Positions 1 to 13,000 of a stretch of DNA of 64,000 nucleotides are shown piece by piece (position 1 is the first letter of the stretch; every line of letters begins with the position of its first letter). Location of the stretch: assembly GCF_010183535.1 (NCBI RefSeq), contig NC_071333.1:13142587-13206586 (forward strand). The letters run 5' to 3'. The DNA is from Caenorhabditis remanei. Lineage: Eukaryota > Nematoda > Chromadorea > Rhabditida > Rhabditidae. Below the pieces are notes generated by a model. The model ran no database searches. It saw only the letters and a list, made by a program, of their open reading frames with translations, and was not told the DNA's origin. A program made the position numbers and the translations under genes.

Positions 1-3000
1 AAAAATTCTTCGAACTCATTGTCACCATCAGGTAGTAGTAGTAAAGTTGTGTTACTAATGAGTAAGCATTAGTTTCTGAATGAATAAATTCTTGCAGCAG
101 GTGGTCATGCGAATCTCAAAAAGCTTACTCAACCTTAGTTATCAATCTTAAAAGGACAAGTCGAGTACAGCTTAAAATTCAAACAAAACTAGAACAACAA
201 ACAATCAAACATCGAGGCAATGGGATAAAATTTCTGCTGCTTTCAAATTTATTTTCCACCGTCAAGAAGAATTCAAATGCATCTGATTGGAAATCTGGTA
301 AGAAATCTCATAGAAAAGCATACCCTATCTGTAGACAATTGTCTTTCTGTGACGTCGAATGAGGGTGGGCACACATCAAATCGAACCAGTCACCCACTTA
401 AAACATCTACAGAATAAGAATAGGCTCAAATCCGGTACTGAGACGCTGACGCGGATTTACCTAAAAGAAGAGAAAATTTTATACACTACCCCCACTCGTT
501 CCTTATTGTTCTCTTCAGTAGTGCAGTCTGTTTTGTCATATTTCATTCATTATGCTTGTCGACGTCATTTGAGAGCCTGAATTGGAATAGACATGACTAA
601 AACGCAACAAAACCACTTGGTCATCTCTTCCAATTATCCAGTCTATGAACTCAAGCCAATTTCATTTTTACCTATTCATTCTATTTCCACCACCCAAGAA
701 TAATCGAGTTGGTTTCTGAATTTGAACGTCAGTTTTTCAATTAAGTGAGAAGTTTTATCGATACTTTATACACTCTGCTTAGGTTTTTAAATTCTCCAAT
801 TCAAACTTGGTCAAAATTTCCGTGAGCATACTGACTTCCAACGGCAAAATTTATTTCTTATCGTCTGTTTCGTTATATGATTGTATGTAAGTAGTGTGAT
901 CGGCATGGTTTTCACCACTAAGACATTTCGGAAACGAATTAAAAAGTTGCGATACGGAAATTTGTTCCACACCGATTTCGTTTTGTTTCATAGACTCATT
1001 TACCAACAAGATGAGGTGTTTTGCGAGAGAATGAATTGACATTCAAGGCCAATGTCCACCGTGCAAGCACTACTGATAAGTATGCAAGCGGCGACGGCAG
1101 AAACTCTTCTATAGTCCTCCGGAAATCACAAAACCGGTAGAGGCATGTGACATTCTAGACGGTCTGTAGGAAACTGGAAGCATAGATCGTACGTATCAAC
1201 CTCCAACCGTTGGAAATGTCGTTTCATTCATTGATATTGTAAATTGAAACAACGTGATACGAAAACAGGATGTTATTGAGTTATTAAACTAAATCTGAAA
1301 AAACTCAAGGGAACAGTAACATGTTGACATCATTTTTTGTACACCTAGGCTCCAATTGTTGATAGTTTTCACTTTACTTCCGCTGGGCACACGAGAAACC
1401 AATAGTTCAGTATCCAAAAGTAGCAACTATTTTATATTCTGTACACAGCTGGAGAAAGAAACAAGAAGAGAAAAGAACCAGGAACTAGGGATCCTTGACT
1501 CTTGAACTGAAGTTGAAGTGGGGGGAGTACTCTTCGTTCACATGGAGAAGAGGATTCTGAAAATTCAATTTGAAAATCTTAATTGAAGCTTTTCCCTCGT
1601 CTGATTACTATTTTCACATTTGGAAATCGGGCCCATTTTCTTAAAATCGGGGGTATGTTCTTGAATCTTTGATGCCATTTGGAGAAAACAAGAGAAAACA
1701 AGACTATCCTGTTCAAGTTCAGTTTTTATAAGAGCATTTCCACGTAACATTGTACCTGAAATCTTTGTTCCATATTCTTCATTTGAGATTTTTGAATTTC
1801 TGATTCTGATTTATAGACAGCATCGTATAGATGATTGACTATAAGCCCTTCCTTAAACCATTATCTGTTAAGCTTGTTTTCAGTTACCTTTTGAACGCAT
1901 TTCTAGTATTCTCATACGACGGATTTTTGATAGCTTCTTTTTTCACTCTGCTAATGCAAGGAACGAAAGTTCCGTAGATCTGAAACTTTTACCACCTGAT
2001 CTAAGTCTAAGAAGGCGTGTTGTTATGCGTGAATAGCACGTGTTATTTTTTGTTCATTTTTCTACGTTTTTACTTCCGATGATTAGGAAAAACTAATAGG
2101 ATGAAAACAAGTTGACCTAAATCTGAATGATAGTAACGACGTAGTTGGAAATCGTCCACGCTGAAACGAATCGTCAGAATCGGGCACCGTAGATGTCAAA
2201 TAACGTCAGTTATCACTGGTATAGTGCTCGATTGTCAAGCCCCAGTTTGTCAATGAATAAGTACAACATCTGACGCTGCCTAGACTATGTTTCGTTTTCC
2301 GTCTCGCGGAACGAACACGTTTTAGACATTGTATCAACTGACGGCTTAGTTGAAATGATTAAATTTTGTTCTAGATTAAGTTTAGTTCATGTCTATGGAG
2401 TTTGTTGCAGGAAAAATAATCACAATTTCATTCTGAACCTAAAACAAACACATGTTCAATTGCACCTATTGAGTCACCGATTGGCATCTAGGAAAACATC
2501 CGGTATACGGAAGGATGCACTTCATATCCTCCACCTTCTACTTCTTCCATATCCTTCTGAATGTGTAGTCCCTTTTTCTTAATTTTTCCTTCGATTCAAC
2601 GCACTCTTCCTCAAGTTCTCTTCTTTTCTACCAGCTTTCTAATTGGATTGGAAAGAGATTCTTATCCGATTAGACTTTCAATCTTACTGGTTGCAACCTT
2701 TTTCTAAAAAAGCTTGCCTGGTCTCTAATCTTTCTTTTGCTGATTTTGATTTCCGCTTTTGGACGAATTGAGATGGATGGGGATCGAACGAAGGAACATA
2801 AAAGAAAACAAAAATGAACATGAAAATCTCAAAATCTTTAAGTAATTAGAAAAATATCAAAATATTCGAGTATAATCAAAACACTCATTCATTTTCTAAT
2901 GAATCTTCCTCTTTCCATTCTACGATTAGAATATCCGCAACTTTGATCGCCGGCTTTGTGTTATGTGTCCAGTTATATTTTGACTGTCAACACCGTTGTG

Positions 3001-6000
3001 TATGAATTTGAGCTGAAAAACACAGGATAACCTGATAACAAATCTTCCGTAACGACGACTCTATCCCGTCATTCTCTAATTAGCTGCAAGTCCCGGAAGA
3101 CATTTTTTGGGAAAAGAGTGACAGCAATCTGGCTACACCTCTCCCACACATTTGCTAGTAACGTAAATCCGGTTCATTTTACTATAATTCAAACAGCAAG
3201 GCTGCTAGTTTTTTACGTCTTGTTTATTATTGTACAAGTTCTCGTGGTTTTCATATCATTATTATCATATTTTCAAGTTCCCCTCCGTTCATTTTCATTA
3301 TCTGCCTTCATTCTTTTGATTATTCACTGATCTAAATTTGACATTTACGTAGTTGTTGAAAACGAATTCCTAGATTCCACTCCTACTCCAAAGTGTACGT
3401 AGTAAATATTGAAATGAAAACCATACAGGGATTTCTAATCCTTGTGAGGAAACAATGAAAGTCATTATTATTGCACAAAAAGACGAGGGCTATGATGTTT
3501 AAAAATAGGATGAATCCTCGAAATTTAATACTTCTTAGTACCTTGGTGTCATCAAAATGATGAGGTGCGGATTTATTACGTTTCTTTTGATTTGAGTAGA
3601 AATATTTCATTCGTTCTCCAAGGAGGGCAAAAGTACGTCACAAATCGCTGACCCACTCAATTCATGTTTTGACGATTAAGCGTTTCGAAGAAAATGAAGA
3701 GAGAAGAGTAGAAGAAAGTGATTTACGGATAGAAGGTTGAATTATTGCACGCTCCGAGTAAAAAACACGAAGGTAAACGGAAAAGTTAATGAGATTCAGC
3801 TCTCGCTTCTTTTGACTTCCACCCTCATCCACCTACACCACCCAAAAACTCATCCACTATTTTTTACTGCTGATGCAATCCGTGGACCTCTTTGAATATT
3901 CAACAACTCTTCAAAAGTGCAACGCTCGAATCAGATTCCGGGTTTGCTCATCGCCACTCTGCAATCTGTAGAAAGTTGACAAACAAAACCATCGAACAGT
4001 TTTCATACCTAGACTATAACAGAAGAGAAATGAAATGAATCATTGCGATCAACTGAACCAAAAAGGGACCAAGTGGGTACTTACATGTTCAACATTTAGC
4101 TAACAAGAATATCTTAAGCTTCCATTAGCGGTACCCTTTGATTGGATTACTCATGAATTTGGGTTCACTGGCGAGAACGGTGACTTCGAAGGTTTTTTCC
4201 CAGAGATCTACTTTTCAAATCAGAAAGCATCCATGAAACAATTTCGGGAAAAGACAAACTTGACGACGTCACCCACTACCATGAAAAGAGTTGATTGAGT
4301 TCAACGAAATTAAGTTCAAGTTTTGCGCGATTCAAGGTAAAACTTAAAGGACTCTTCACATTCCACTTCTCTTCCAGACTCTTTTCTTTACGTCTCTTCC
4401 TCTTCTAGCATGTTTTCGGTTTCTGTTTCTGTTTCCGTGAGCCCCCCTCGCATATCTTTAGACTCTCATTCATTCACAAAAGGGGCGGGATCTGGGGTTC
4501 TAGATTTATAAACATGCCCACCGCTCCCACTCTCGTTTTAAGTTTTTTGTCTGAATGAATCTGAATCTTATTTGAAGACCTATTGTTGTCAATGTTCCTT
4601 CCATTTCCTCTAATTCCCGTATTTTTGACCTTTCTTCCTGGTTTTTGACTTTTTTAATCTACCGTAGGACTAGTTGTAAACATGTAAAGCCTTTCTCGTG
4701 CCAAAATGTTCCTCAATCCCTCATCTCTCAAGCTGATCTTTTGGCGTTACAATCTTCCCTCTCGTCCAAATTTCAATTTTTACAAATTTTACAATTCTAG
4801 TTGCTACTACTATTGAAACCTACTACTATACTATTGAAACCCTTCAATTTTGAAACAAATCGTGAAAACAAGCAAAAGTGGCCAAAAGCGGCACACTGAG
4901 CCTGAAGAAACTTTCAAATCCTATTGTACTATGAGAATCACAGCAAACAAAAATCATAGGATTTTACGCGTTGTGTTTGTTGCAAACAGATTAAAATATG
5001 CCATTGTACTAATTCGTAAATTCGAATATCTTCATTTTCCAAAGATATGTGCTCTCGTGATCAAACGTCTTGTTTTTTGATGTTTCCGATTCCGGAATAC
5101 ATGTTCCTTCACAGCCCTTTTCCTTATTAATGTTTACAAATTATATGCTAAATCTCATTGTTGCAACTTCCAATCCCCTTCCGGTATACTGTAGTTCGTC
5201 AGCATGCAGAGTGCCACGGCTTGAATCGACCAAGGAATACATGAACAATCACAAATAAGGCTCTAAATCCGGTGGATTGTGCTGATCAGTACACCAATTA
5301 GGCATATCCAACCCCTCTCTCCTCCTCTGCTTTGCTACAATCTCCTTTCTTTTCAATATTTTTTTGATCTCCTACTCTGATAACTTCAAAGTGAGGTGAT
5401 TGCTTTTGCAGACACAAACCGATCGTATTTTAGAGGCGTCTAGATGTAACACGGTCTAGATTTTTGTTGGTTGCAGTATGTGATCACAAACTACAGCTCC
5501 TAATCCTTGTGACATCAGGAAAAAGTTGTAATTCTTTTTGAAATCGCCCTCCCTCTGGTTTCCCCATTTCAATCTCCTCCCCCACTACCTTGAAGCCCTT
5601 TTGCCTCCCAAATCGTTACGTTGAACTACGCGTTCCCGTAATTCTGCAAAATTTTGCTTATCCCTCCTTGAATGACTTTATTAGCAGTTCATCAATCTCC
5701 TCCTCTCTTTTCTCCCACCCACTTTTCCAAGTCATTGAAACGCCATGAGCTAGTAATAGTATTCATATCTGCCCACCCGAAACCTACTATCCAATTGGAT
5801 TAAACTCATAAGAAAAGAAACATTTTGTTCTCCTTCTCCACCCTTTCGCTTACTTTGAAAATCTTGTTCCTCTTATTTGATACTTATGTATTCGTCACTT
5901 TTAATGAAACATGCTTGTTTTGTTTACCCTATTTTTACTGATTCTTTTCTTCTACTTGCTACTCTTTATATCCCCGTTATTATATATTTATCATTCCTTG

Positions 6001-6088
6001 TTTTTGTTTTCAAACTCTCGTTCTAACCTTAATACAGTGTTCGCTTATAAAATTTTCATTATTTCTATATATACATTTATATTTCAGG
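1..6088. other. gene-free stretch, no supported gene
   Basis: I found no chain of exons with matching splice phases on either strand here. The open frames present are short (under about 80 codons) and run through AT-rich or polypyrimidine DNA. The segment lies directly upstream of the plus-strand LDLa-domain gene that starts at 6089, so part of it is probably that gene's promoter. The rest could be intron or intergenic DNA of a gene lying left of the window. Confidence 0.5.
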
Positions 6089-7090
6089 ATGTGTCGTTGG
6101 TTCACACTCTTTCTACTTCCCTACATTATTTTTCTTATTTCGGCTCTGGAACATGTTGTAAGTACAAATAACCTCTATTTACTTTCTTGCGCTTCCCAGT
6201 ATCCCAGTTTTGATTAAATTCCCTTTATATTTTTTTCGTATTCCGACATCACGTTCTTTTTCTTTAGGAAAGGAACTCATTACCACGACCCATCCACCCA
6301 AGGCGACACAAAAGAGCTGAACAAGTCCGTCTGCCTCCTGTATCGAGAACTCCCTTTGTGCTTTGGAAAAGTAAGGATTAGAAATTAGAAAAAAACTAGA
6401 TACTTGGAAATGGAACTGTGAACTAGACTCAAACAAAACATGAACCTTTTTTCAGATGATCCAAAATGCATGATTGACGGACGTGATATGATGTCATGTC
6501 CCAAGAAGAATGCGAACGACCCAGATGAGAGACTTATATGCATTGAACCTCAAGAGTTATGTGATGATCATCAGGACTGTCTTGGTGGCGAAGATGAAGC
6601 ACCACACTTCTGCATGTTCAAAAAATTGGTAAGTAAACTAATTTGACAACAAGCTCGGCTTGCAGCATCATTGGGATTAGCTAATGTACTCATTTTGCCA
6701 ATTTTTCAGGAAGATGCAGAAGTGAGGCGACTCAAGGCGGAAATCTACGCACTTGCTCAAAACAACAATCGAAAGCAAGAACCAGTGTACAAGGATGTTA
6801 TTGTGAATAATGATGAGACATCTGACGGCACCAAACAACAGGTCCGGCCTGGTGTATTCAAGGTCAATCACTTGGGACCATTGGGTAAATCCAAGATGTA
6901 CAAGAATGCGGAGTATGAAGACGATGTGAATAAAAGTGAAGAGGAGAGTGAAGAAGAAGATGAGGATGAAGATGAAGATGACGAACAAGAGCAAGAACAA
7001 ATTGAAGATGCGGAAACAAAACGAAGAGAACATGCTAAGAGGAGGAGAACTTACCGACATTTATTACAGTTGGAGGGAGTTAGATTATAA
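6089..7090 (+). CDS. secreted LDLa-domain protein with dibasic site, possible peptide precursor
   Basis: Four coding exons: 6089-6157, 6268-6370, 6456-6628 and 6710-7090; the phases agree and give 241 residues. The start is chosen because a trans-splice-like acceptor (ATTTCAG) ends at 6087, two bases before the ATG. Residues 1 to about 20 form a hydrophobic signal peptide. Residues 24-57 contain an RHKR furin-type cleavage site. Residues 58-115 form one LDL-receptor class A repeat, with six cysteines and the CDDHQDCLGGEDE calcium-binding signature. The remaining part is charged: a possible helix, a long Glu/Asp run and then a basic patch near the C terminus. The protein is predicted to be secreted or to act in the secretory pathway. 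The combination of signal peptide, basic cleavage site and a single LDLa repeat recalls insect prohormone-4-like precursors, but this comparison is from memory. The domain call is firm; a peptide-precursor role is inference. Confidence 0.8.
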
Positions 7091-10000
7091 TTAATATTCA
7101 ATTGTTTTCTAACGGGATATCTAGCTACTTTTTAATTGTAACAGTGATCTTTCTTCTCTAGGCATTTTTTTAAAAGTTTTCCCTATAAGACTGCCAGACC
7201 CTTCCTACCTTTCCAATGTTCAAAGTTTTCTATCGGAGCCATGCTCTCATGGATTGTACCCGCTGCTCGCTTTCCTGTTCTTCACTTCTCCTTCATAATC
7301 AGTCAAATTTCCAATCATTTCATTGTCTATCCTGTTACGCGTACTCTTTCCTAATTTATTTGTTTCCGGTTTCACCCCCGCCAATATTTTTCATAGTTTA
7401 GGTTTTAGGTATTTCATAGATGTATAAGCATTTTGTATGTATTTATACCGTTAGTAAGATCTCGACTTGTTCCCACGATTTGTCGTCGCCTCGGGTGATC
7501 AGATTTCTAAGCAATGATCTCACTTCATATTTGGTTCTTCTGTTTCTACTAATAATTGTACCCCCAGATCTCACTTTCATCCCACACGAAGAATCTCATT
7601 TTATGATTTCAAAGATCTCTGTAAGAATCGTTCTGTTTTTCAGCCTGTATTGAATGTGCGCTGCTTTTCTTCATTTACGTGTACATATTGTTTTGTGCAA
7701 TTATTTGAAAATGTATTCTCAACAAAGAATTCATACAAATCTAAATTCTTCATTTGGACTTAATAAGAAACACAATATCAAAGTAACTTGCACTTTTTTG
7801 CGTAGGTTATCAATGTAGTCTGGACAATGACGCTGAAGACAGATCGAGAGTGTCTGGATGTTTGCGGGGGGACTTTTTGGAAATGTGTCAAGAAAGAAGA
7901 GCTTATCCATTCAAACACCCGACAGCATGGACCACCTTGTCACAATATTTTAAGAAATTGAAGAAAAAAACGTGACAATTGAAAACAAAGTTCGCCTCTG
8001 CTGTACAATTTGCGATCTTTTAAGCGGTTATATCTTTACGGACCACTTTCAGTGATTGTTTGAATTTATTGCTTCCTTGTTTGATGTTTTGTAAGATCGA
8101 ACAGCAACACAATTCCATGAAAGTGTATGATCTCCGCATTTCGAAAAAATGGGTCACCCTTCTCAGAAACATTTCATATTACATCCAACGTAATCCATCC
8201 ACCCTCTTCTCGCGATTTCTAGACCGAGCAGCCATAAATAAAACAAGAATTATCGCAACTTTATTCTGATCTGCTTTTTTCGCCTTCTCTGATTCCATTT
8301 TATACACTTTTCCACACAGATTAACACGGGAAATTGGAAAAAAAAACTACTAGTGAGAGAAAGATCTAGTTAGTCAGAAAAGGTTAAGCTTTCTTTTTCA
8401 CGGAACATGTCTCCACTGAAATTTGTAGTGGGGGAGGGGAAAGAAAAAAGAAAGGAAAGTGTACAACGACTACAAGAAACTGGGAAACAATTTCTTCCGC
8501 TCTTCTTTTGTGAGGGACAAAATTCAATTTGAGTATGTGAATGATATGTGAAGAACACTAGTATTCCGATGGACATTTGACTGAATTTCATTTAAAAGAG
8601 AGAATAACAGAAGGGTATCCGATATGTGCTTGTTTTTGCAGTTTCGAGAATGCGGTCACGCTGTGGAAACATGAGTAATCTGTTTGGATTTAATTCATTT
8701 GCAATTGTTGGTCCTCTTGGTCAGATGAAACCGTAGCACGAGCGAATTTTCTTGTTATTCAATTATCCTGTTCGAAGATCTGTTATGATGTGGGGGGTCA
8801 ACACAAAAACCAACGAAATAATAACGAAGCTTAATCCAGACACCATAACCCATATGTGCTGGATCTTTGCATTTCCGGTTGATCCGACTGTTGTGTAACA
8901 TATAACGTAAATCAGTCAAATGTCAGGTTTCCTTTATGAGACTTCCTGTATTTCGGTATTTTCCAGCAGCAAAAATTAGTATAATCGTACACGACACGAA
9001 TGTGAGGCTGCCGCCCTCCACTTTTGGGAAGATTGTGTAGCTCACACAACAGGGAACACCGCCAAGTGTTCGATATCAAAATTCGAATTTTGAATCCGTA
9101 AATTCGCATATATCTTACTTTAATTTGTTTTGTGTTTTCATTCGTATATATTCATGAAGGGATTCCGTTTTATTTGATTAATTAGTACGAGGATCAGAAC
9201 TAGAGTCGATCAGAAGCGGATCAGTCGCCCTATCTCTCTGAAATTTGTAAATACAGAACGGTGGTCAAAGAATTAAGACGTCTGGATAAATGGAGTGTTT
9301 ACACTGAACAAACCTTAAAGTGCACTCAGAATTTGTACGACGCACGTAAGCATTGGCTGCAGCAGCACCCCAAACGACTTCTGGTTGGGGCACATCGTCA
9401 CAACGGGGGTAGTTCATGGTCTACAAAGATTGTATTGTCTACGTAACCAAGTGGAATACATCTTGACTTCAAATTAAATGTAGAAAACATGGAATTGCAC
9501 GTGTTGCATTCCTCAAATAAGAATCACGATGGTTTCCAATAATTTCGTATCGAGACTTTTGATGTTTCAGTTTCTTTCCGGAAGTCAGACATCAAAATGA
9601 AGGGATGGGGATGATGAGGGGTTAGCCTGAAATGTATTAGACAGAAAGAAGGATACAGACAAACATAAATTCAAAGTAAATTGTAGTGTGGGTGGGTGCA
9701 CTATTGTTAAGTCAGAAGTCATGAACAATTGATGTAAGAAAAAGTTACTTTTTTGAAACAAAGGGGCTGAAAGGCGACTAAAACGGAAACATACTACCGA
9801 TTAATACGACATTCACATACAGTAAGAAAGTTAACATCTTTGCATATATTATTCGCCGATTTGAAATTCCATGTGAAAAATCATAACCAAGTGAAAAGTT
9901 TGAGATCTCATATCTCGGCTCGCAGAGTTTTTTTTGCCAATTTTGATGGTAGAAATGGACTTCCCGTAGTCGAAAGTACCTGTAACCACATTTATAGATT

Positions 10001-13000
10001 GTTTGAAAGTCGCGTCACCAAAGACTTCTATTGTCAGTTATACTAATATTTCATAGCTAAAGTCAGAATTTAATTGCTCTACAGTAAACATGACAATTCT
10101 TCAAAATCTATTTTTATTCTGCCATGTATATTCATTTATAAATGGCAATCTTTCACCTGGAAAGTCAGCTGGCAAAGATCGCACATTCTAACATTTCTGT
10201 GAAACTATTGGATGTTTCCACTAACTCTGTCTTGATATTCAAATAATTATGTTATAATAAGTTGATTCCATTACTCTTGCAATTCAGTTTTTTGTGACAT
10301 TCCCATTTTCTTAGAATACGTGATTCTGATTCACGATTCTCCAAAGCACACAAGTTATTCCTAACTTTGACCGAAGTACACTTCCGACCACCGCCGCATG
10401 TTTCTTAGAGTTTCCTTCCGGTTTTCCTAAAAGTGCAAGTGTTATTTTCGGATTGAAACTAATCGCGTCGACCGACCAACAACGTGTTGCAATCCCTAAT
10501 CCTTAGCCTAATCAGCTACGTTGCACAACGTGGCCTCGGATTTGATGGAACGATTACGTAGTCCATTAGCTGGTGCTTCCCCTTTCATTGTATCTAAAAA
10601 TGGCAACCTACCGCTGAAATCTTAGTGTGATGTTAGCAGATTGCACGGAATGAATAGAAGATGGAAAGAAGGGGAATAAGAAATTTATCAATCGGAACAG
10701 CATCTGAATGGGAAAGTTTAAAAAAAAGGTGCCCATTGTGTTGAGTATGAATTCAGAACTTGAGTAAAAGTTCGCAAACTTATGCAATATAGTTTTTACC
10801 AATTCTAATTTTTTTTTAGATTTCTGTTCGATTTGATTTTTTGATAAGTTTGTTTATCAGATTCTGAACAATCATGTTTTCAATTTTTCAAATAATATTT
10901 GTGCACGGAACTCATTTTCATGACAAAATCCGAACTTGTCCCAATAACACACACATTTCTACATGTTTATCAAAAAACCATACGAAATTCGAGTTGTCTG
11001 AATTATTAAGTATGGTTACAAAACTCTCCAATTTTGAAGCATTCCTTGAAAAGGTCGCCTATCATAATAGTTTCTGATTTGTGGTCAAACAAACTTTCAA
11101 ACAAAGTCCTAAAAGACTTGATGACGCTACGCTTTAATTTGAAAATGTGGAAATTTGATACCACAAACCCACACGACATTGAGAGCGCATATTCTTCCCT
11201 TTCACGACGCTTTTTCTATATTTTTTGTAAATAACTGTGAAATGGGTAGCTTGTAACAGTTTTTCTAGTACCTCTGAGAGTTTGAAAATGAATAAAAAAC
11301 TGAAAAAACGGAAACGACGTTTTTTTCGCTTGAATGAAACATTGAAAGTGGGCAGTCGTATGTATGTGCGGTATTATCGCATTCCATGTTTCAAACTTTC
11401 AAACGTTTTTTTCCCCATTCTCCTTCTTGTTACATACTTACACACATTCTCAAAAAACGTTTGCTACGATTGTTTTTCCGCAGAGACCCCCTATTGTAGA
11501 GGAGACATTCTTTTCTTCTCCATTTTCCATCAGAAGGCGGAATTGGTATGTGTTTTGTTTCGCAATACCGAATTCAATTTTTTGCAGAGGCGCACTTACT
11601 CAATTTAGTGTCAACCAAGCAGTCGTATGAGACTACAGCGGCGAGCATTGCCGACCTTTTTAGAAATTAACTCGTCTTCGCAAACTTTTTTGTTTCACAG
11701 TTATTTTAACTCAAATTTATTTGAATGACTGAAAGTCGAAGTCTGACAGTAAATTAGGAAACACACAGGTAACTGAAAATATAAACTTCGATTCATCTGA
11801 GTTTAGATTTAAAAAAAAATCTTATCATTCAAAAAATTATTCAATTTTTAATAATTCCATTTTTCCAAAGACCACTCAACCCAAAAATGTTATCCAAATA
11901 AAAAATAGGATTAGAATGAATTTGGTCTATGATTTCGCCCTTTCAGTTGTTTATAAACTTGAAGCAAATGACGAGATTTGAAACTATAGCAGACGAGGAT
12001 CAGCAATAAAACTAGCATCATTTTTTATAATGAATTGAATCAGAAGGACAGAAACTATAATCTGAAAGAAATTGGTCTAGTTAATAGAATTCGGGGATTG
12101 AAACACAGAACAGAACAAAATTGGAAAAAATCTAAGAAAATTGAAGGGCTGCTTGTCAAAATATTTGTGAATTAGGTGAACGTTTTCCAACTCAAACTTT
12201 CGGCTACTCGAAATAACTCATTGTCTTGCCAAGAGAGTTCATTCTACGACTAAATACTTATAAGTACTCTCGAAAACTCAAGAGCCGTAACCTAACCTCT
12301 AGTGCTGATATCATAGGAAGCATTTGGTCAAGAGACTGTTCTTTAGTATTTTGTGTGGAGAATCAAACAGGAAACTGTCTACGTCTCATCTTTTCATTAC
12401 ACTTTTTCCTGATCATTCCATATTTGTCTGCCTGCTATAATATTTTGGATGGCAAACATGAAAGGTTATTCTCCCTCTCTTCCGCTGCAAAAGGAAAATG
12501 CCGGCAAATTTTGTATCTGTTTAAAACATTTTTTTCGTTTTAGGGTATTTTCAAAATAATCAGATTTTTTGAGAAAAAAGTAACAATGCAAAAAGTTTTT
12601 AATCATTATTGAAAAAGTGAGTATGAAATAAAGTAGATTTGGTTCAAGCTTTTCTCTTGTAAAGGTTTTCCTCGGAAATTTCGAAAATAAAATTATTCAC
12701 AATTCATATCAAAAATTAAAATTAGTTTTTCAAACTTGCAGTAATTCTGAAATTAAATGTTGTGAAATGAAAGAAAATCCTCCTGAAAATCATTTCGACA
12801 GAGGTGAAAATTGTACTCATAGTTAGTGAAATAGAATTGCTTTTCTTTTTTCTAAACATTTTCTTTTACGTCACAGTCTCTTTTTCAACTGGAAGTTCAA
12901 TAGTCATTTCATTTCCGTTTAAACTCATTTGCGACACATATGGGTGCGTTGGCATACGTATTGCCAAAGCGGTCGGAGAATGGAGAGGTTCAACACCAAC

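Noticed and set aside
2765..2800. Possible minus-strand tRNA B box (GTTCGATCCC)
   Set aside because: No A box or cloverleaf can be formed with the neighbouring sequence.
6677..7060. 127-codon minus-strand frame opposite the LDLa gene's last exon
   Set aside because: It is the antisense shadow of the acidic repeat (GAA/GAT runs read as TTC/ATC) and overlaps a well-supported exon.
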